DNA of 64,000 nucleotides from contig JADKJE010000003.1 of the NCBI GenBank assembly GCA_016722515.1, forward strand, positions 248,001-312,000, in the 5' to 3' direction. Below the pieces are notes generated by a model. It did no database searches. It had not been told where the DNA came from and saw nothing but the letters and a program-made list of their open reading frames with translations. Every line of letters begins with the position of its first letter. Within the stretch, counting starts at the first letter, position 1. This document shows, one piece after another, positions 17,387 through 25,386 of the stretch. Source of the stretch: Alphaproteobacteria bacterium (GTDB taxonomy: Bacteria; Pseudomonadota; Alphaproteobacteria; Rickettsiales; JADKJE01). Position numbers and translations under genes: made by a program.

Positions 17387-18203
17387 CCTGTTGTTTACGC
17401 TTTAGCTGAATTCCCAGAGGATTAACCACGGTCAATAATGCTGCCAGTGTAGTCAGGTAAACGGCAAGCTGTGCAGCGCTGGGTCTTGCTGTGTAGCCAA
17501 TCAGCGCATGCAGGGTTTGTCCAAATGCTCCATGTTCGTTCAGTAGCCACGAACTATCCCACAATTGGCTAGAAAGAGATTCAAAATAACCGGCTGAAAC
17601 TAAATAGCCAAAGCCTTGTGACATCATGCCGGCAACTAATAAAATCAACAAAAGGCTGGTACCACGAAAGAATAATTTGCTAGAAAAACTAATTAAACCT
17701 CTATAAAGCAAGCCACCTATTAATAAACCCGATCCTACACCGATAGCAAAGCCAATGGACAATGAAAGCCAGGATTCTCCTGTGGCAATCATACCAAAGG
17801 TAAAGAGTACTATTTCTGTTCCTTCACGCAGTATGGCTAACGCAATCACAATCGAAAGGGCATAAAAGGGGGTGTTGCCATCTCGAATGTCGGCCCCTAA
17901 TAGTTGAAATTGTGTTTTTATATGTCGTGCATGTTTTTGCATCCATAAAACAGTCCAGGCGATAAAAAGGGATGCTGTAAAAAGTATACCTGCATTAAAA
18001 ATCTCCTGCCCAGTGCCTGAAGCCAGGTTGGCGATACGATCTGTAAAGAAAGCAACAATAGCTGATCCCAAAATGCCGGCTCCGATACCGATATAAATCC
18101 ATTTCTGCCGACCTACCATATCCTTGGTGGCGGCGATAACCACGCTTAGAATAAGCATAATTTCAAACACTTCGCGAAAAATAATAAGGGCAGTAGAGAG
18201 CAT
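17379..18203 (-). CDS. FTR1-family iron permease
   Basis: Polytopic inner-membrane iron transporter. The start is set at the ATG of MLSTALIIF (codon at 18201-18203) because AAGGA lies 7-8 bases upstream; an in-frame TTG at 18218 overlaps that ribosome site. About seven hydrophobic helices are visible. The two R-E-x-x-E iron-binding motifs are REVFE in helix 1 and REGTE in helix 4, the second being the counterpart of REGLE. A Fur-box-like palindrome lies 25-45 bases upstream, implying iron repression. No EfeO/EfeB partner is adjacent, so it may work with unlinked partners. Confidence 0.88.
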   Translation of the reverse strand: MLSTALIIFREVFEIMLILSVVIAATKDMVGRQKWIYIGIGAGILGSAIVAFFTDRIANLASGTGQEIFNAGILFTASLFIAWTVLWMQKHARHIKTQFQLLGADIRDGNTPFYALSIVIALAILREGTEIVLFTFGMIATGESWLSLSIGFAIGVGSGLLIGGLLYRGLISFSSKLFFRGTSLLLILLVAGMMSQGFGYLVSAGYFESLSSQLWDSSWLLNEHGAFGQTLHALIGYTARPSAAQLAVYLTTLAALLTVVNPLGIQLKRKQQAS

Positions 18204-18227
18204 CGTTGCATCCTTCAAATCAATGTA

Positions 18228-18248
18228 TAATAATGATAATCATTATTA
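18228..18248 (-). promoter_or_regulatory. Fur-box-like operator of the iron permease gene
   Basis: AATAATGATAATCATTATT at 18229-18247 matches 17 of 19 positions of the classical Fur consensus GATAATGATAATCATTATC and is a near-perfect palindrome. It sits directly upstream of the FTR1 start, where it could block transcription when iron is plentiful. Many alphaproteobacteria use Irr/RirA instead, so a classical box is informative. Confidence 0.75.
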
Positions 18249-18302
18249 CCTTGTTCGTGATTATATCAGAAAACAAGGGAATGGGCAAGGTCCTTGATGG
18301 GG

Positions 18303-18779
18303 CTAGATCACATGTATAAATTTTAGAATGCCAAGGAAGCTACTCATTTGAACGATAGCTAATCCAATTATCCATTTAATAATATCGAATTTCATGTCTC
18401 TCATCTCAATCCGAAGATCGGCACGGATGCTGGTTCCCATTTCCTTCATATCTGCGCGGATGCTGGTTTCCATTCCCTTCATATCTGCGCGGATGCTGGT
18501 TTCCATTTCCTTCATATCTGCGCGGATTCTGGTTTCCATTTCCTTCATATCTGCGCGGATGCTGGTTTCCGTTTCCTTCATGTGCGATAGTAAGAATGCA
18601 GATGATTCATTAACATCTCGTTTACTTGCAGAGATATCGACTTGCTGATCGATCGTTTCCTTCATTACGTCGGCAATGGCTTCTGAGATCTTTTTTTCAA
18701 GCCCTGAACTCTCTAGTTTTCTTGCAATTTTTAGTGTATCAAACATCATAACGGGATATCTTTTGATGCTTTGTTGCAT
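18303..18779 (-). CDS. DUF1640-like coiled-coil membrane protein with tandem repeats
   Basis: A 158-residue protein. The N-terminal FDTLKIARKLESSGL...AEAIADV segment, the long heptad-rich middle and a single C-terminal membrane helix (IIKWIIGLAIVQMSSFLGIL) match the bacterial DUF1640/CCDC90-like family. These proteins are thought to form membrane-anchored coiled coils. The middle contains five 11-residue repeats of the SIRADMKEMET type, encoded by 33-bp DNA repeats. The start may be the ATG at 18779 or one of two codons 11-12 residues later (MMFDTLK); the ribosome site is weak in either case. It is monocistronic. Confidence 0.7.
   Translation of the reverse strand: MQQSIKRYPVMMFDTLKIARKLESSGLEKKISEAIADVMKETIDQQVDISASKRDVNESSAFLLSHMKETETSIRADMKEMETRIRADMKEMETSIRADMKGMETSIRADMKEMGTSIRADLRIEMRDMKFDIIKWIIGLAIVQMSSFLGILKFIHVI
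18417..18581. repeat. Five tandem 33-bp repeats inside the coiled-coil gene
   Basis: Five consecutive units start at 18417, 18450, 18483, 18516 and 18549, each close to ATCTGCGCGGATGCTGGTTT followed by CCATTTCCTTCAT. Units differ by 1-4 bases. The 33-bp period keeps frame, so unit number could change without breaking the protein. Confidence 0.95.
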
Positions 18780-18919
18780 AATGGTTTACCCAAATCATTG
18801 TACTACGCCAGTTCCGTATGAGCAATCAGAAAATAGTTGGAATATAACTATAACCTTTGCTTCAACGTTCTGGTATTTTATACAATAAATTGTATATATC
18901 AAGTGCTAATTTTATGCCA

Positions 18920-20692
18920 CTAAAAATGGGACTCTTCCATTTCCATAATTGACTTTGAACCAGATGTTATGGTTGCTAAAAGCCCATAATGTTGAGGCAA
19001 TATTTTCTGGATGAAAAAGCGTGCCGTAGCAAGTTTCGCTTGATAAAAACTGCTGGGATTTGTCTTTTGCTTGTTTAAACATAATTCAGCCATTTTAGCA
19101 AAATGAAATCCAAGTGCTACATGCCCAAACATGGTGAGATAGTCAGTGGCAGCTGCGGCTCCGTCCTCGGGATTGGTAAGTCCTTTTTGGGCAATCCATA
19201 AAGAGGCTTGCTGAAGGCTGGTAACGGCTTGATAAAGCGGTTTATTAAACTCAGCCATTTCTGGGGTATCGCGATGTGAATTAATAAATTGAGTTATGGG
19301 GTGGAAAAAACTTCTTAAATAACGCCCGGTATTACGCGGTAATTTTCTACCAACTAAATCAAGTGCCTGAATGCCATTAGCTCCTTCATAGATTTGAGCA
19401 ATTCTGGCGTCACGTGAGTATTGTTCAATTCCTGATTCACGAATATAACCATGCCCACCATACACTTGCATTGCAAGATTGGCTGCTTCAAATCCTTTGT
19501 CGGTTAAATAAGCTTTCAGGATTGGTGTCATTAATTGTACATAATCGTCGGCAGCAGCTTTAACTAATTTATCAGGGTGATGCTTGCTGATGTCCAGTTG
19601 CAAAGCAATATCCAAAACAAGAGCACGCGCACCTTCAACAAAGCTGCGCATCGTCAGTAGCATTCGGCGTACATCGGGATGCACAACGATAGGATCAGCG
19701 GATTTCTCTGGATATTTTTTGCCGTTTAAACTTCTGCCTTGTAAACGTTCTTTGGCATATTGGGCGGCATTTTGATACGCAACTTCGGCAAGCCCTAACC
19801 CCTGAACTCCCACATACAGGCGGGCTTCATTCATCATAGTAAACATGGCACGCAAGCCTTTATGTGGGATGCCAACCATGTAGGCTTTAGCATTTTCATA
19901 ATGCATCACACAGGTCGGAGTGCCATGTATCCCCATTTTTTCTTCCATGGAAGTACAGGTTATGCCATTTGGCTTGTTCGTATCCAGATCATTTTTGCCA
20001 GCCAAAAAGAGGCTGATGCCATGCACACCTTCAGGTGCGTCTGGTAATTTTGCTAGTACCATGTGGACAATATTACCAACGGCATCATGTTCGCCGGCTG
20101 AAATGAAGATCTTATCTCCAAACAAGCGATAACTACCATCGGGTTGAGGTTCTGCACGGGTGGTAATCAGACCAAGGTCAGTGCCACATTGTGGTTCGGT
20201 AAGGCACATAACGCCGGTCCATTCACCACTGGTCAGTTTAGGTAATACAACATGCTTTAACGTTTCGTCTCCATGTACTGCAAGCGCATTATAGGCACCG
20301 TGTGATAGTCCAGGAATAATACCAAATGCTAAATTAGCAGAACAGATCATTTCGATCATCGGCATATTAATGACATTCGGTAAGCCTTGACCACCAAATG
20401 CAGGATCACAGGTAAAAGAGCTCCATCCTGATTGGGTATAGGCTTCATAAGCTTCTTTAAATCCCGGAGCCAGGGTTACTTTTCCATTATCAAAGGTGCA
20501 GCCATGTTTATCCCCTACTTGATTAAGAGGGAAAAGCACTTCTTCACAAAATTTGCCACCCTCTTGCACAATCGACTCGATCAAGTCGGGGCTAAGCTCT
20601 TTAAAACCGGTAATGTCGTTTAACGATGAAAGATCAAAATATTCTTGTAAAAGAAATAGATAGTCGCGAATCGGTGCATGAAAAATAGGCAT
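18920..20692 (-). CDS. Acyl-CoA dehydrogenase, DmdC-like subfamily
   Basis: FAD enzyme oxidising an acyl-CoA to the enoyl-CoA, 590 residues. The start is placed at MPIFHAPIRDY (ATG at 20690-20692) behind a GAGGA ribosome site; the frame continues upstream to 20743 without such a site. The N-terminal PIFHAPIRDYLFLL cap, TEPQCGTDLG, KIFISAGEHD, the MNEARLYVGVQGLG helix, and YGGHGYI...IYEGANGIQALDL place it in the ~600-residue group related to 3-methylmercaptopropionyl-CoA dehydrogenase (DmdC), with the extra C-terminal helical domain. The IYEG Glu is the catalytic-base candidate. The true substrate cannot be read from sequence. No other beta-oxidation genes are adjacent. Confidence 0.92.
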   Translation of the reverse strand: MPIFHAPIRDYLFLLQEYFDLSSLNDITGFKELSPDLIESIVQEGGKFCEEVLFPLNQVGDKHGCTFDNGKVTLAPGFKEAYEAYTQSGWSSFTCDPAFGGQGLPNVINMPMIEMICSANLAFGIIPGLSHGAYNALAVHGDETLKHVVLPKLTSGEWTGVMCLTEPQCGTDLGLITTRAEPQPDGSYRLFGDKIFISAGEHDAVGNIVHMVLAKLPDAPEGVHGISLFLAGKNDLDTNKPNGITCTSMEEKMGIHGTPTCVMHYENAKAYMVGIPHKGLRAMFTMMNEARLYVGVQGLGLAEVAYQNAAQYAKERLQGRSLNGKKYPEKSADPIVVHPDVRRMLLTMRSFVEGARALVLDIALQLDISKHHPDKLVKAAADDYVQLMTPILKAYLTDKGFEAANLAMQVYGGHGYIRESGIEQYSRDARIAQIYEGANGIQALDLVGRKLPRNTGRYLRSFFHPITQFINSHRDTPEMAEFNKPLYQAVTSLQQASLWIAQKGLTNPEDGAAAATDYLTMFGHVALGFHFAKMAELCLNKQKTNPSSFYQAKLATARFFIQKILPQHYGLLATITSGSKSIMEMEESHF

Positions 20693-20814
20693 GTGTGTCC
20701 TCTTATCCCAATATGAAAACCTCAAAAAAGGTAACCCCAGCATAGTGGAAGAAAGTTTATGATAAATTAATAATAGAACTAAAAATCATCAGCTGTCCAG
20801 CGTCTGATGATAAT

Positions 20815-21423
20815 TTACGTATCACTTTTTAAATAGGAAAGGGCATGGACCACATAGCGAGCCAGCAAATCCACTTCAATATTCACTTTTGTTTCAAGGG
20901 AATAGGTATGAATAATGGTGTGATTCCAGGTATGAGGAATCACCGCAATACGAATGAGTGTGTTTTCAATCCCAGCGACGGTGAGGGAGCAGCCGTCAAC
21001 CGTCAACGAACCTTTTTCGACGACATAAGGGAGATATTCTTTAGGAATGTCAAGCATGAGGTCATAATGATCGCCCCGAGGGTTGATCTGATGGACTTTG
21101 GCAATGCCATCGACATGTCCCGATGTAATATGTCCGCCTAGGGGATCACCAGCTGCCAAGGGGGATTCCAGGTTAATACGCGTGCCTTCTTTCCAGTTAC
21201 CAAGTGTCGTACGGCTGACTGATTCTGGTGAAACTTCGATTGAAAAGGCATTCATATGCTGCTGATAATTGACCACAGTCATGCAGGCGCCATTACAGGC
21301 AACAGATGCTCCAAGCTGTAAATGTTTGGGATCAAGGTTCGACAGGATAACCAACAAAGAGCCATGGGTATTATGGGTTGCAGATAAAACGGTACCGATA
21401 GATTGGACAAGGCCGGTGAACAT
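20815..21423 (-). CDS. ribE: Riboflavin synthase alpha chain
   Basis: Dismutates two 6,7-dimethyl-8-ribityllumazine molecules to riboflavin. The 202 residues form two similar lumazine-binding barrels. The N-terminal MFTGLVQSIGTV signature and GGHITSGHVDGIA are exactly those of RibE; the second half shows VEKGSLTVDGCSLTVA. No FMN riboswitch consensus was found upstream. It stands alone, with the acyl-CoA dehydrogenase downstream on the same strand after 122 bases. Confidence 0.96.
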   Translation of the reverse strand: MFTGLVQSIGTVLSATHNTHGSLLVILSNLDPKHLQLGASVACNGACMTVVNYQQHMNAFSIEVSPESVSRTTLGNWKEGTRINLESPLAAGDPLGGHITSGHVDGIAKVHQINPRGDHYDLMLDIPKEYLPYVVEKGSLTVDGCSLTVAGIENTLIRIAVIPHTWNHTIIHTYSLETKVNIEVDLLARYVVHALSYLKSDT

Positions 21424-21744
21424 AGGTTATCAATCCACTTAATCTTTATTGAGTACTACTCTATGGCTTTTCTCCTGTCAAGGAAGACATAAACGATTCA
21501 GCATCCGACAAAAAGGCAGGCACGTCTTAACGGTACCCACTGTGTTTTCATCCCTAATATCATTGTAGAAAATCTAAGTTAAATATACATTAATAATGGA
21601 TTCAATCCCTTTCGTTAACCCATTCGTGACACTCTCCTGTGATCGGTTACGTTTCGCGACTCATGCTCCTCTGCCAAATTACACAGCCTGAATGAAGTGG
21701 ATGGAGCGTGATGGTTATCGGATTCATTGCTTCGTTTAAACCTC
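21424..21744. other. Divergent intergenic region, ribE / thiC
   Basis: About 320 bases without a coding frame of interest. I looked for TPP (thiC) and FMN (ribE) riboswitch signatures on both strands and saw neither. Only the thiC promoter at its right edge is supported. Confidence 0.5.
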
Positions 21745-21773
21745 TTTTCATGCAAACGAAATAATGTTAGAAT
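21745..21773 (+). promoter_or_regulatory. Putative promoter of thiC
   Basis: TTTTCA at 21745-21750 and TAGAAT at 21768-21773 are spaced by 17 bases, with TG one base before the -10. The start codon is only 27 bases downstream, leaving no room for a TPP riboswitch in the leader. Confidence 0.45.
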
Positions 21774-21799
21774 AGGGGCTCATTAATCAAGGGTCTGTT

Positions 21800-23662
21800 A
21801 TGTCTGTATCACCAGCTCACGAAAGCCAAGGCCAGCTTAAAGAAAATAAAATCCGTATTAGTACGGATCCATTTCCAGCCTCACAAAAAATTCATGTAGA
21901 GGGTGCACTTTTTCCTGATATCCAAGTTGCCATGCGGGAAGTAAGCTTATCGGTGCCAGGATTGGAACCAGTACGGGTTTATGATACCTCGGGTCCCTAT
22001 ACAGATCCTGCCGTTGAAGTCAATGTTTATGAAGGCTTGCTTCCCAAGCGCGAGGCCTGGATTATGGCACGAGGTGATATTGAAAGTTATGAAGGCCGTC
22101 AGATTAAGCCTGAAGATAACGGATATACGGGAACAGGGTTTCAACATGGCCAGGCCATGTCGTTCCCTGGGCATCGCCGCCGCTGTGTTCGTGCAAAAAA
22201 CAACCAGTCTGCGACTCAGCTTTATTATGCTAAAAAAGGAATTATTACGCCAGAGATGGAGTATGTGGCCCTGCGAGAAAATCTTGGTTATAAAGACAAG
22301 CTAGAGGCAAACAGTAAGGGCGGACATAGCTTTGGGGCTGCTTTGCCACAAAAATTTACGCCTGAGTTTGTTCGACAGGAAGTCGCACGGGGGCGTGCCG
22401 TGATTCCTGTAAATGTGAATCACCCCGAAATTGAGCCTATGGCCATCGGACGTAATTTTGCGGTTAAGATTAATGCCAATATTGGCAATTCTGCGATTAC
22501 CTCATCCATTGAAGAAGAAGTCGAAAAAATGGTGTGGGCCTGCCGTTGGGGGGCTGATACGATAATGGATCTCTCTACGGGTAAAAATATCCATACGACG
22601 CGTGAATGGATTATCCGCAATTCTCCAGTCCCTATTGGTACAGTGCCTATTTATCAGGCTTTAGAAAAAGTAGGTGGTATTGCGGAAGACCTTAGCTGGG
22701 ATGTGTTTCGAGATACGTTGATTGAACAGGCGGAGCAGGGGGTGGATTATTTTACCATCCATGCTGGGGTTCTCCTGCGTTATGTCCCTTTAACGGCGGA
22801 TCGGGTAACCGGTATTGTGTCACGTGGTGGCTCAATCCTTGCAAAATGGTGTATTGCCCATCATCAGGAAAATTTCCTTTATACTCATTTTGATGATATT
22901 TGCGAAATTATGCGCGCCTATGATATTACATTCTCATTGGGAGATGGACTGCGTCCAGGGTGCATTGCTGATGCTAATGACGCGGCCCAATTTGCTGAAC
23001 TTGAAACCCTTGGTGAATTAACCAAGCGTGCTTGGGAGCGTGACTGCCAGGTTATCGTTGAAGGTCCTGGGCATGTGCCGATGCACCTTATTAAAGAAAA
23101 CATGGAAAAACAACTTGAGCATTGTGCGGAAGCTCCCTTTTATACGCTTGGCCCCTTAACAACGGATATTGCTCCAGGTTACGATCATATTACTTCGGCT
23201 ATTGGTGCGGCAATGATTGGCTGGTATGGTACGGCGATGTTGTGTTATGTAACTCCTAAAGAACATTTAGGGTTGCCAGATCGTGAAGATGTTAAACAGG
23301 GGGTGATTGCTTATAAAATAGCGGCTCACGCAGCTGATTTGGCTAAAGGCCATCCTGGAGCACAAATGCGTGACAACGCCTTGAGTCACGCCAGATTTGA
23401 TTTTAGGTGGGACGACCAGTTTAACCTAGCATTGGATCCGGATACGGCACGTAGTTATCATGATGAAACCTTGCCGGCGCAAGGGGCTAAGGTGGCTCAT
23501 TTTTGTTCAATGTGTGGACCCAAATTCTGTTCCATGAAAATTACTCAGGATGTTCGGACTTACACCCAGGAGTTGAAAGCAAAGGAACAGGGAATGACAG
23601 AAATGTCCCAAAAATTCAAGGAAATGGGCAGTTCAATCTACGTTGAGTTGGAAAAAGCGTAA
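21800..23662 (+). CDS. thiC: Phosphomethylpyrimidine synthase
   Basis: Radical-SAM enzyme converting aminoimidazole ribotide to HMP phosphate, the pyrimidine half of thiamine. The 620 residues include the ThiC N-terminal domain (MREVSLSVPGLEPVRVYDTSG), the central barrel (NFAVKINANIGNSA, DTIMDLSTG, VEGPGHVPMH) and the C-terminal iron-sulphur motif C569xxC572xxxxC577 (CSMCGPKFC). All key features look intact. No other thiamine gene is nearby and no riboswitch was seen, so its regulation may differ from the usual TPP control. Confidence 0.98.
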   Translation: MSVSPAHESQGQLKENKIRISTDPFPASQKIHVEGALFPDIQVAMREVSLSVPGLEPVRVYDTSGPYTDPAVEVNVYEGLLPKREAWIMARGDIESYEGRQIKPEDNGYTGTGFQHGQAMSFPGHRRRCVRAKNNQSATQLYYAKKGIITPEMEYVALRENLGYKDKLEANSKGGHSFGAALPQKFTPEFVRQEVARGRAVIPVNVNHPEIEPMAIGRNFAVKINANIGNSAITSSIEEEVEKMVWACRWGADTIMDLSTGKNIHTTREWIIRNSPVPIGTVPIYQALEKVGGIAEDLSWDVFRDTLIEQAEQGVDYFTIHAGVLLRYVPLTADRVTGIVSRGGSILAKWCIAHHQENFLYTHFDDICEIMRAYDITFSLGDGLRPGCIADANDAAQFAELETLGELTKRAWERDCQVIVEGPGHVPMHLIKENMEKQLEHCAEAPFYTLGPLTTDIAPGYDHITSAIGAAMIGWYGTAMLCYVTPKEHLGLPDREDVKQGVIAYKIAAHAADLAKGHPGAQMRDNALSHARFDFRWDDQFNLALDPDTARSYHDETLPAQGAKVAHFCSMCGPKFCSMKITQDVRTYTQELKAKEQGMTEMSQKFKEMGSSIYVELEKA

Positions 23663-23700
23663 CCCCTGTCATTTTTTCTTAAATAAAGGGAAAATGGTGA

Positions 23701-23728
23701 TTGACATGGGGCTATCACACGATATAGT
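23701..23728 (+). promoter_or_regulatory. Strong promoter of rplU-rpmA
   Basis: A perfect TTGACA (23701-23706) and TATAGT (23723-23728) are spaced by 16 bases. A small hairpin, TTCCA-GTTTT-TGGAA at 23736-23750, lies in the leader and may be regulatory. The rplU start follows at 23785. Confidence 0.75.
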
Positions 23729-23784
23729 ATAGGGCTTCCAGTTTTTGGAAATAAGTTAACTTTATTGCAGAAGGATAAAATAGC

Positions 23785-24096
23785 ATGTTTGCAGTAATTC
23801 GTACCGGTGGAAAACAATACACGGTCTCTGAGGGTGATATCCTCCGCGTTGAAAATCTTGAGGGTGAGGCTGGTAAAGTCATCTCCGTTGGGGAAGTTTT
23901 GATGGTTCATGACGGTAGCTCCCATAAAGTAGGAAGTCCTACTGTTAAAGGCGCAACGGTTGAAGTTGAAATTTTGGCTCAAGACCGCGAGAAGAAAATT
24001 CTGATTTTCAAAAAGAAACGTCGTCACACCTATCGCCGTACCAAAGGCCATCGTCAGGAAGTGACCGTGATTAAGGTTAAGAAAATCGCAGCTTAG
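23785..24096 (+). CDS. rplU: 50S ribosomal protein L21
   Basis: A 103-residue protein of the large ribosomal subunit that binds 23S rRNA. Signatures: MFAVIRTGGKQYTVSEGD at the start, and KRRHTYRRTKGHRQE near the end, the L21 rRNA-binding loop. Length is standard. AGAAGGA precedes the ATG. It is followed after 43 bases by rpmA, the universal L21-L27 pair. Confidence 0.98.
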   Translation: MFAVIRTGGKQYTVSEGDILRVENLEGEAGKVISVGEVLMVHDGSSHKVGSPTVKGATVEVEILAQDREKKILIFKKKRRHTYRRTKGHRQEVTVIKVKKIAA

Positions 24097-24139
24097 GTTG
24101 TTTGGTTTTCTAGTGGAAAAATAATAAGAGGATAATATC

Positions 24140-24505
24140 ATGGCTCATAAGAAAGCAGGTGGTAGTTCGAGAAACGGACGCGATTCCGCAGGTAAGAGAT
24201 TAGGTGTTAAAATTTATGGTGGTCAAAATGTTGTTCCTGGGAACATTATTGTTCGTCAGCGTGGAACCAAATGGCATGTTGGCAAAAATGTTGGACTCGG
24301 CAAAGACTATACCATCTTCGCTTTAATCGAAGGCAAGGTTGAGTTTAAACGTGGTCGCAATAACAAAGTGTTTGTTTCGGTTATCTCAACAAATCAGGAT
24401 GTTGCTCAACAAGTTAAGCCAGCACCTGTTAAAGAAACAAAAGCTAAGCCTGCGGCTAAAAAGCCAGCAGCTGCTAAGAAACCAGCCGCTAAAAAAGCAG
24501 CATAG
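24140..24505 (+). CDS. rpmA: 50S ribosomal protein L27 with Lys/Ala/Pro-rich tail
   Basis: Large-subunit protein near the peptidyl transferase centre. The N-terminus MAHKKAGGSSRNGRDSAGKR is canonical, followed by GGQNVVPGNIIVRQRGT and GKDYTIFAL. L27 is normally about 85-90 residues. This one has 121, because of a C-terminal extension of about 33 residues made of repeats such as AKPAAKKPAAAKKPAAKKAA, resembling histone-H1-like tails. A double-hairpin terminator follows the stop. Confidence 0.97.
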   Translation: MAHKKAGGSSRNGRDSAGKRLGVKIYGGQNVVPGNIIVRQRGTKWHVGKNVGLGKDYTIFALIEGKVEFKRGRNNKVFVSVISTNQDVAQQVKPAPVKETKAKPAAKKPAAAKKPAAKKAA

Positions 24506-24518
24506 CTTTACATCGGCA

Positions 24519-24575
24519 ACTCCCCCCGTTAAGGGGGGAGTAAAAAACTAAAACACGCGTATGTTTTAGTTTTTT
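24519..24575 (+). terminator. Tandem hairpin terminator after rpmA
   Basis: First hairpin: ACTCCCCCC (24519-24527) pairs with GGGGGGAGT (24533-24541). Second: a 14-bp stem of 24542-24555 with 24562-24575 (AAAAAACTAAAACA and its complement), ending in TTTTTT. Both stems are perfect. It probably terminates transcription in both directions. Confidence 0.92.
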
Positions 24576-24697
24576 GGCTTATCAGGACTAGCTCTAGTAG
24601 CAAATCTTGATAATTCCATCTCCCTAAAGTTTTGTTCTTTCTCCGTGATTAAAGGACAAAGAATATAGAATGATCCTTAAAATAGACAGGTATTAAC

Positions 24698-25120
24698 ATG
24701 GTAATTGAACGTACATTATCTATCCTCAAACCAGATGCAACCCGCCGTAATTTAACCGGTAAGATTAACGCCAAGTTTGAAGAAGCCGGATTGCGTATTG
24801 TGGCTCAACGACGTGTGCAATTGTCACGTTCTGATGCTGAGGCATTTTATGCCGTACACAAAGCTCGTCCTTTCTTCAATGATTTAGTGACCTTTATGAT
24901 TTCTGGTCCTGTTGTTGTGCAGGTATTAGAAGGTGATAATGCTGTTTTGCGTAACCGTGATGTCATGGGTGCAACCAATCCTGAAAATGCTGAGCCAGGC
25001 ACAATCCGTAAAGAATTTGCTGAAAGTATTGAAGCTAATTCTGTCCACGGATCTGATAGTCTAGATAATGCTAAAATTGAAATTGATTTCTTCTTTAAGC
25101 CTGAGGAAATCGTTGGTTAA
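24698..25120 (+). CDS. ndk: Nucleoside diphosphate kinase
   Basis: Transfers the gamma-phosphate of ATP to nucleoside diphosphates through a phospho-histidine. The 140 residues are standard. Signatures: ERTLSILKPDATRRN at the N-terminus, VMGATNPENAEPGTIR, and the active-site NSVHGSDS, in which the His is the phospho-acceptor. It is followed closely by a Trm112-like gene and dxs, suggesting one transcript. Confidence 0.97.
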   Translation: MVIERTLSILKPDATRRNLTGKINAKFEEAGLRIVAQRRVQLSRSDAEAFYAVHKARPFFNDLVTFMISGPVVVQVLEGDNAVLRNRDVMGATNPENAEPGTIRKEFAESIEANSVHGSDSLDNAKIEIDFFFKPEEIVG

Positions 25121-25137
25121 TCATGACGGGTTAAAGA

Positions 25138-25353
25138 ATGACAGAGAATCATGAACAAAATGCTGTCTCAAAGCCGCAAAGGTTTTTTGATCGTTCTTTG
25201 CTTCAGATTCTCGTTTGCCCTTTAACTAAAGAACCTTTGTTCTACGATGAAGCACAGCAGGAATTAATCAGCAAAAAAGCTGCACTTGCTTATCCCATTC
25301 GTGATGGTATACCTGTTATGCTAATTGACGAGGCAAGAAAAATTGAGAAATAA
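25138..25353 (+). CDS. Trm112 family protein
   Basis: A 71-residue small protein. FDRSLLQILVCPLTKEPLFYD, then LAYPIRDGIPVML, is the UPF0434/Trm112 (YcaR-like) pattern. Only one Cys of the usual zinc knuckle is visible (VCPLT), as in many bacterial members. Eukaryotic Trm112 activates methyltransferases; the bacterial role is uncertain. It lies 17 bases after ndk and 33 bases before dxs. Confidence 0.85.
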   Translation: MTENHEQNAVSKPQRFFDRSLLQILVCPLTKEPLFYDEAQQELISKKAALAYPIRDGIPVMLIDEARKIEK

Positions 25354-25386
25354 TCTGTTATAAGGTTATCTCGAAGAGAGTGGTTG

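Noticed and set aside
21424..21799. Possible TPP or FMN riboswitch before thiC or ribE
   Set aside because: The conserved TPP (CTGAGA ... ACCTGATCTGGATAATGC-like) and FMN (AGGATA ... GGGC-like) signatures were looked for and not found.
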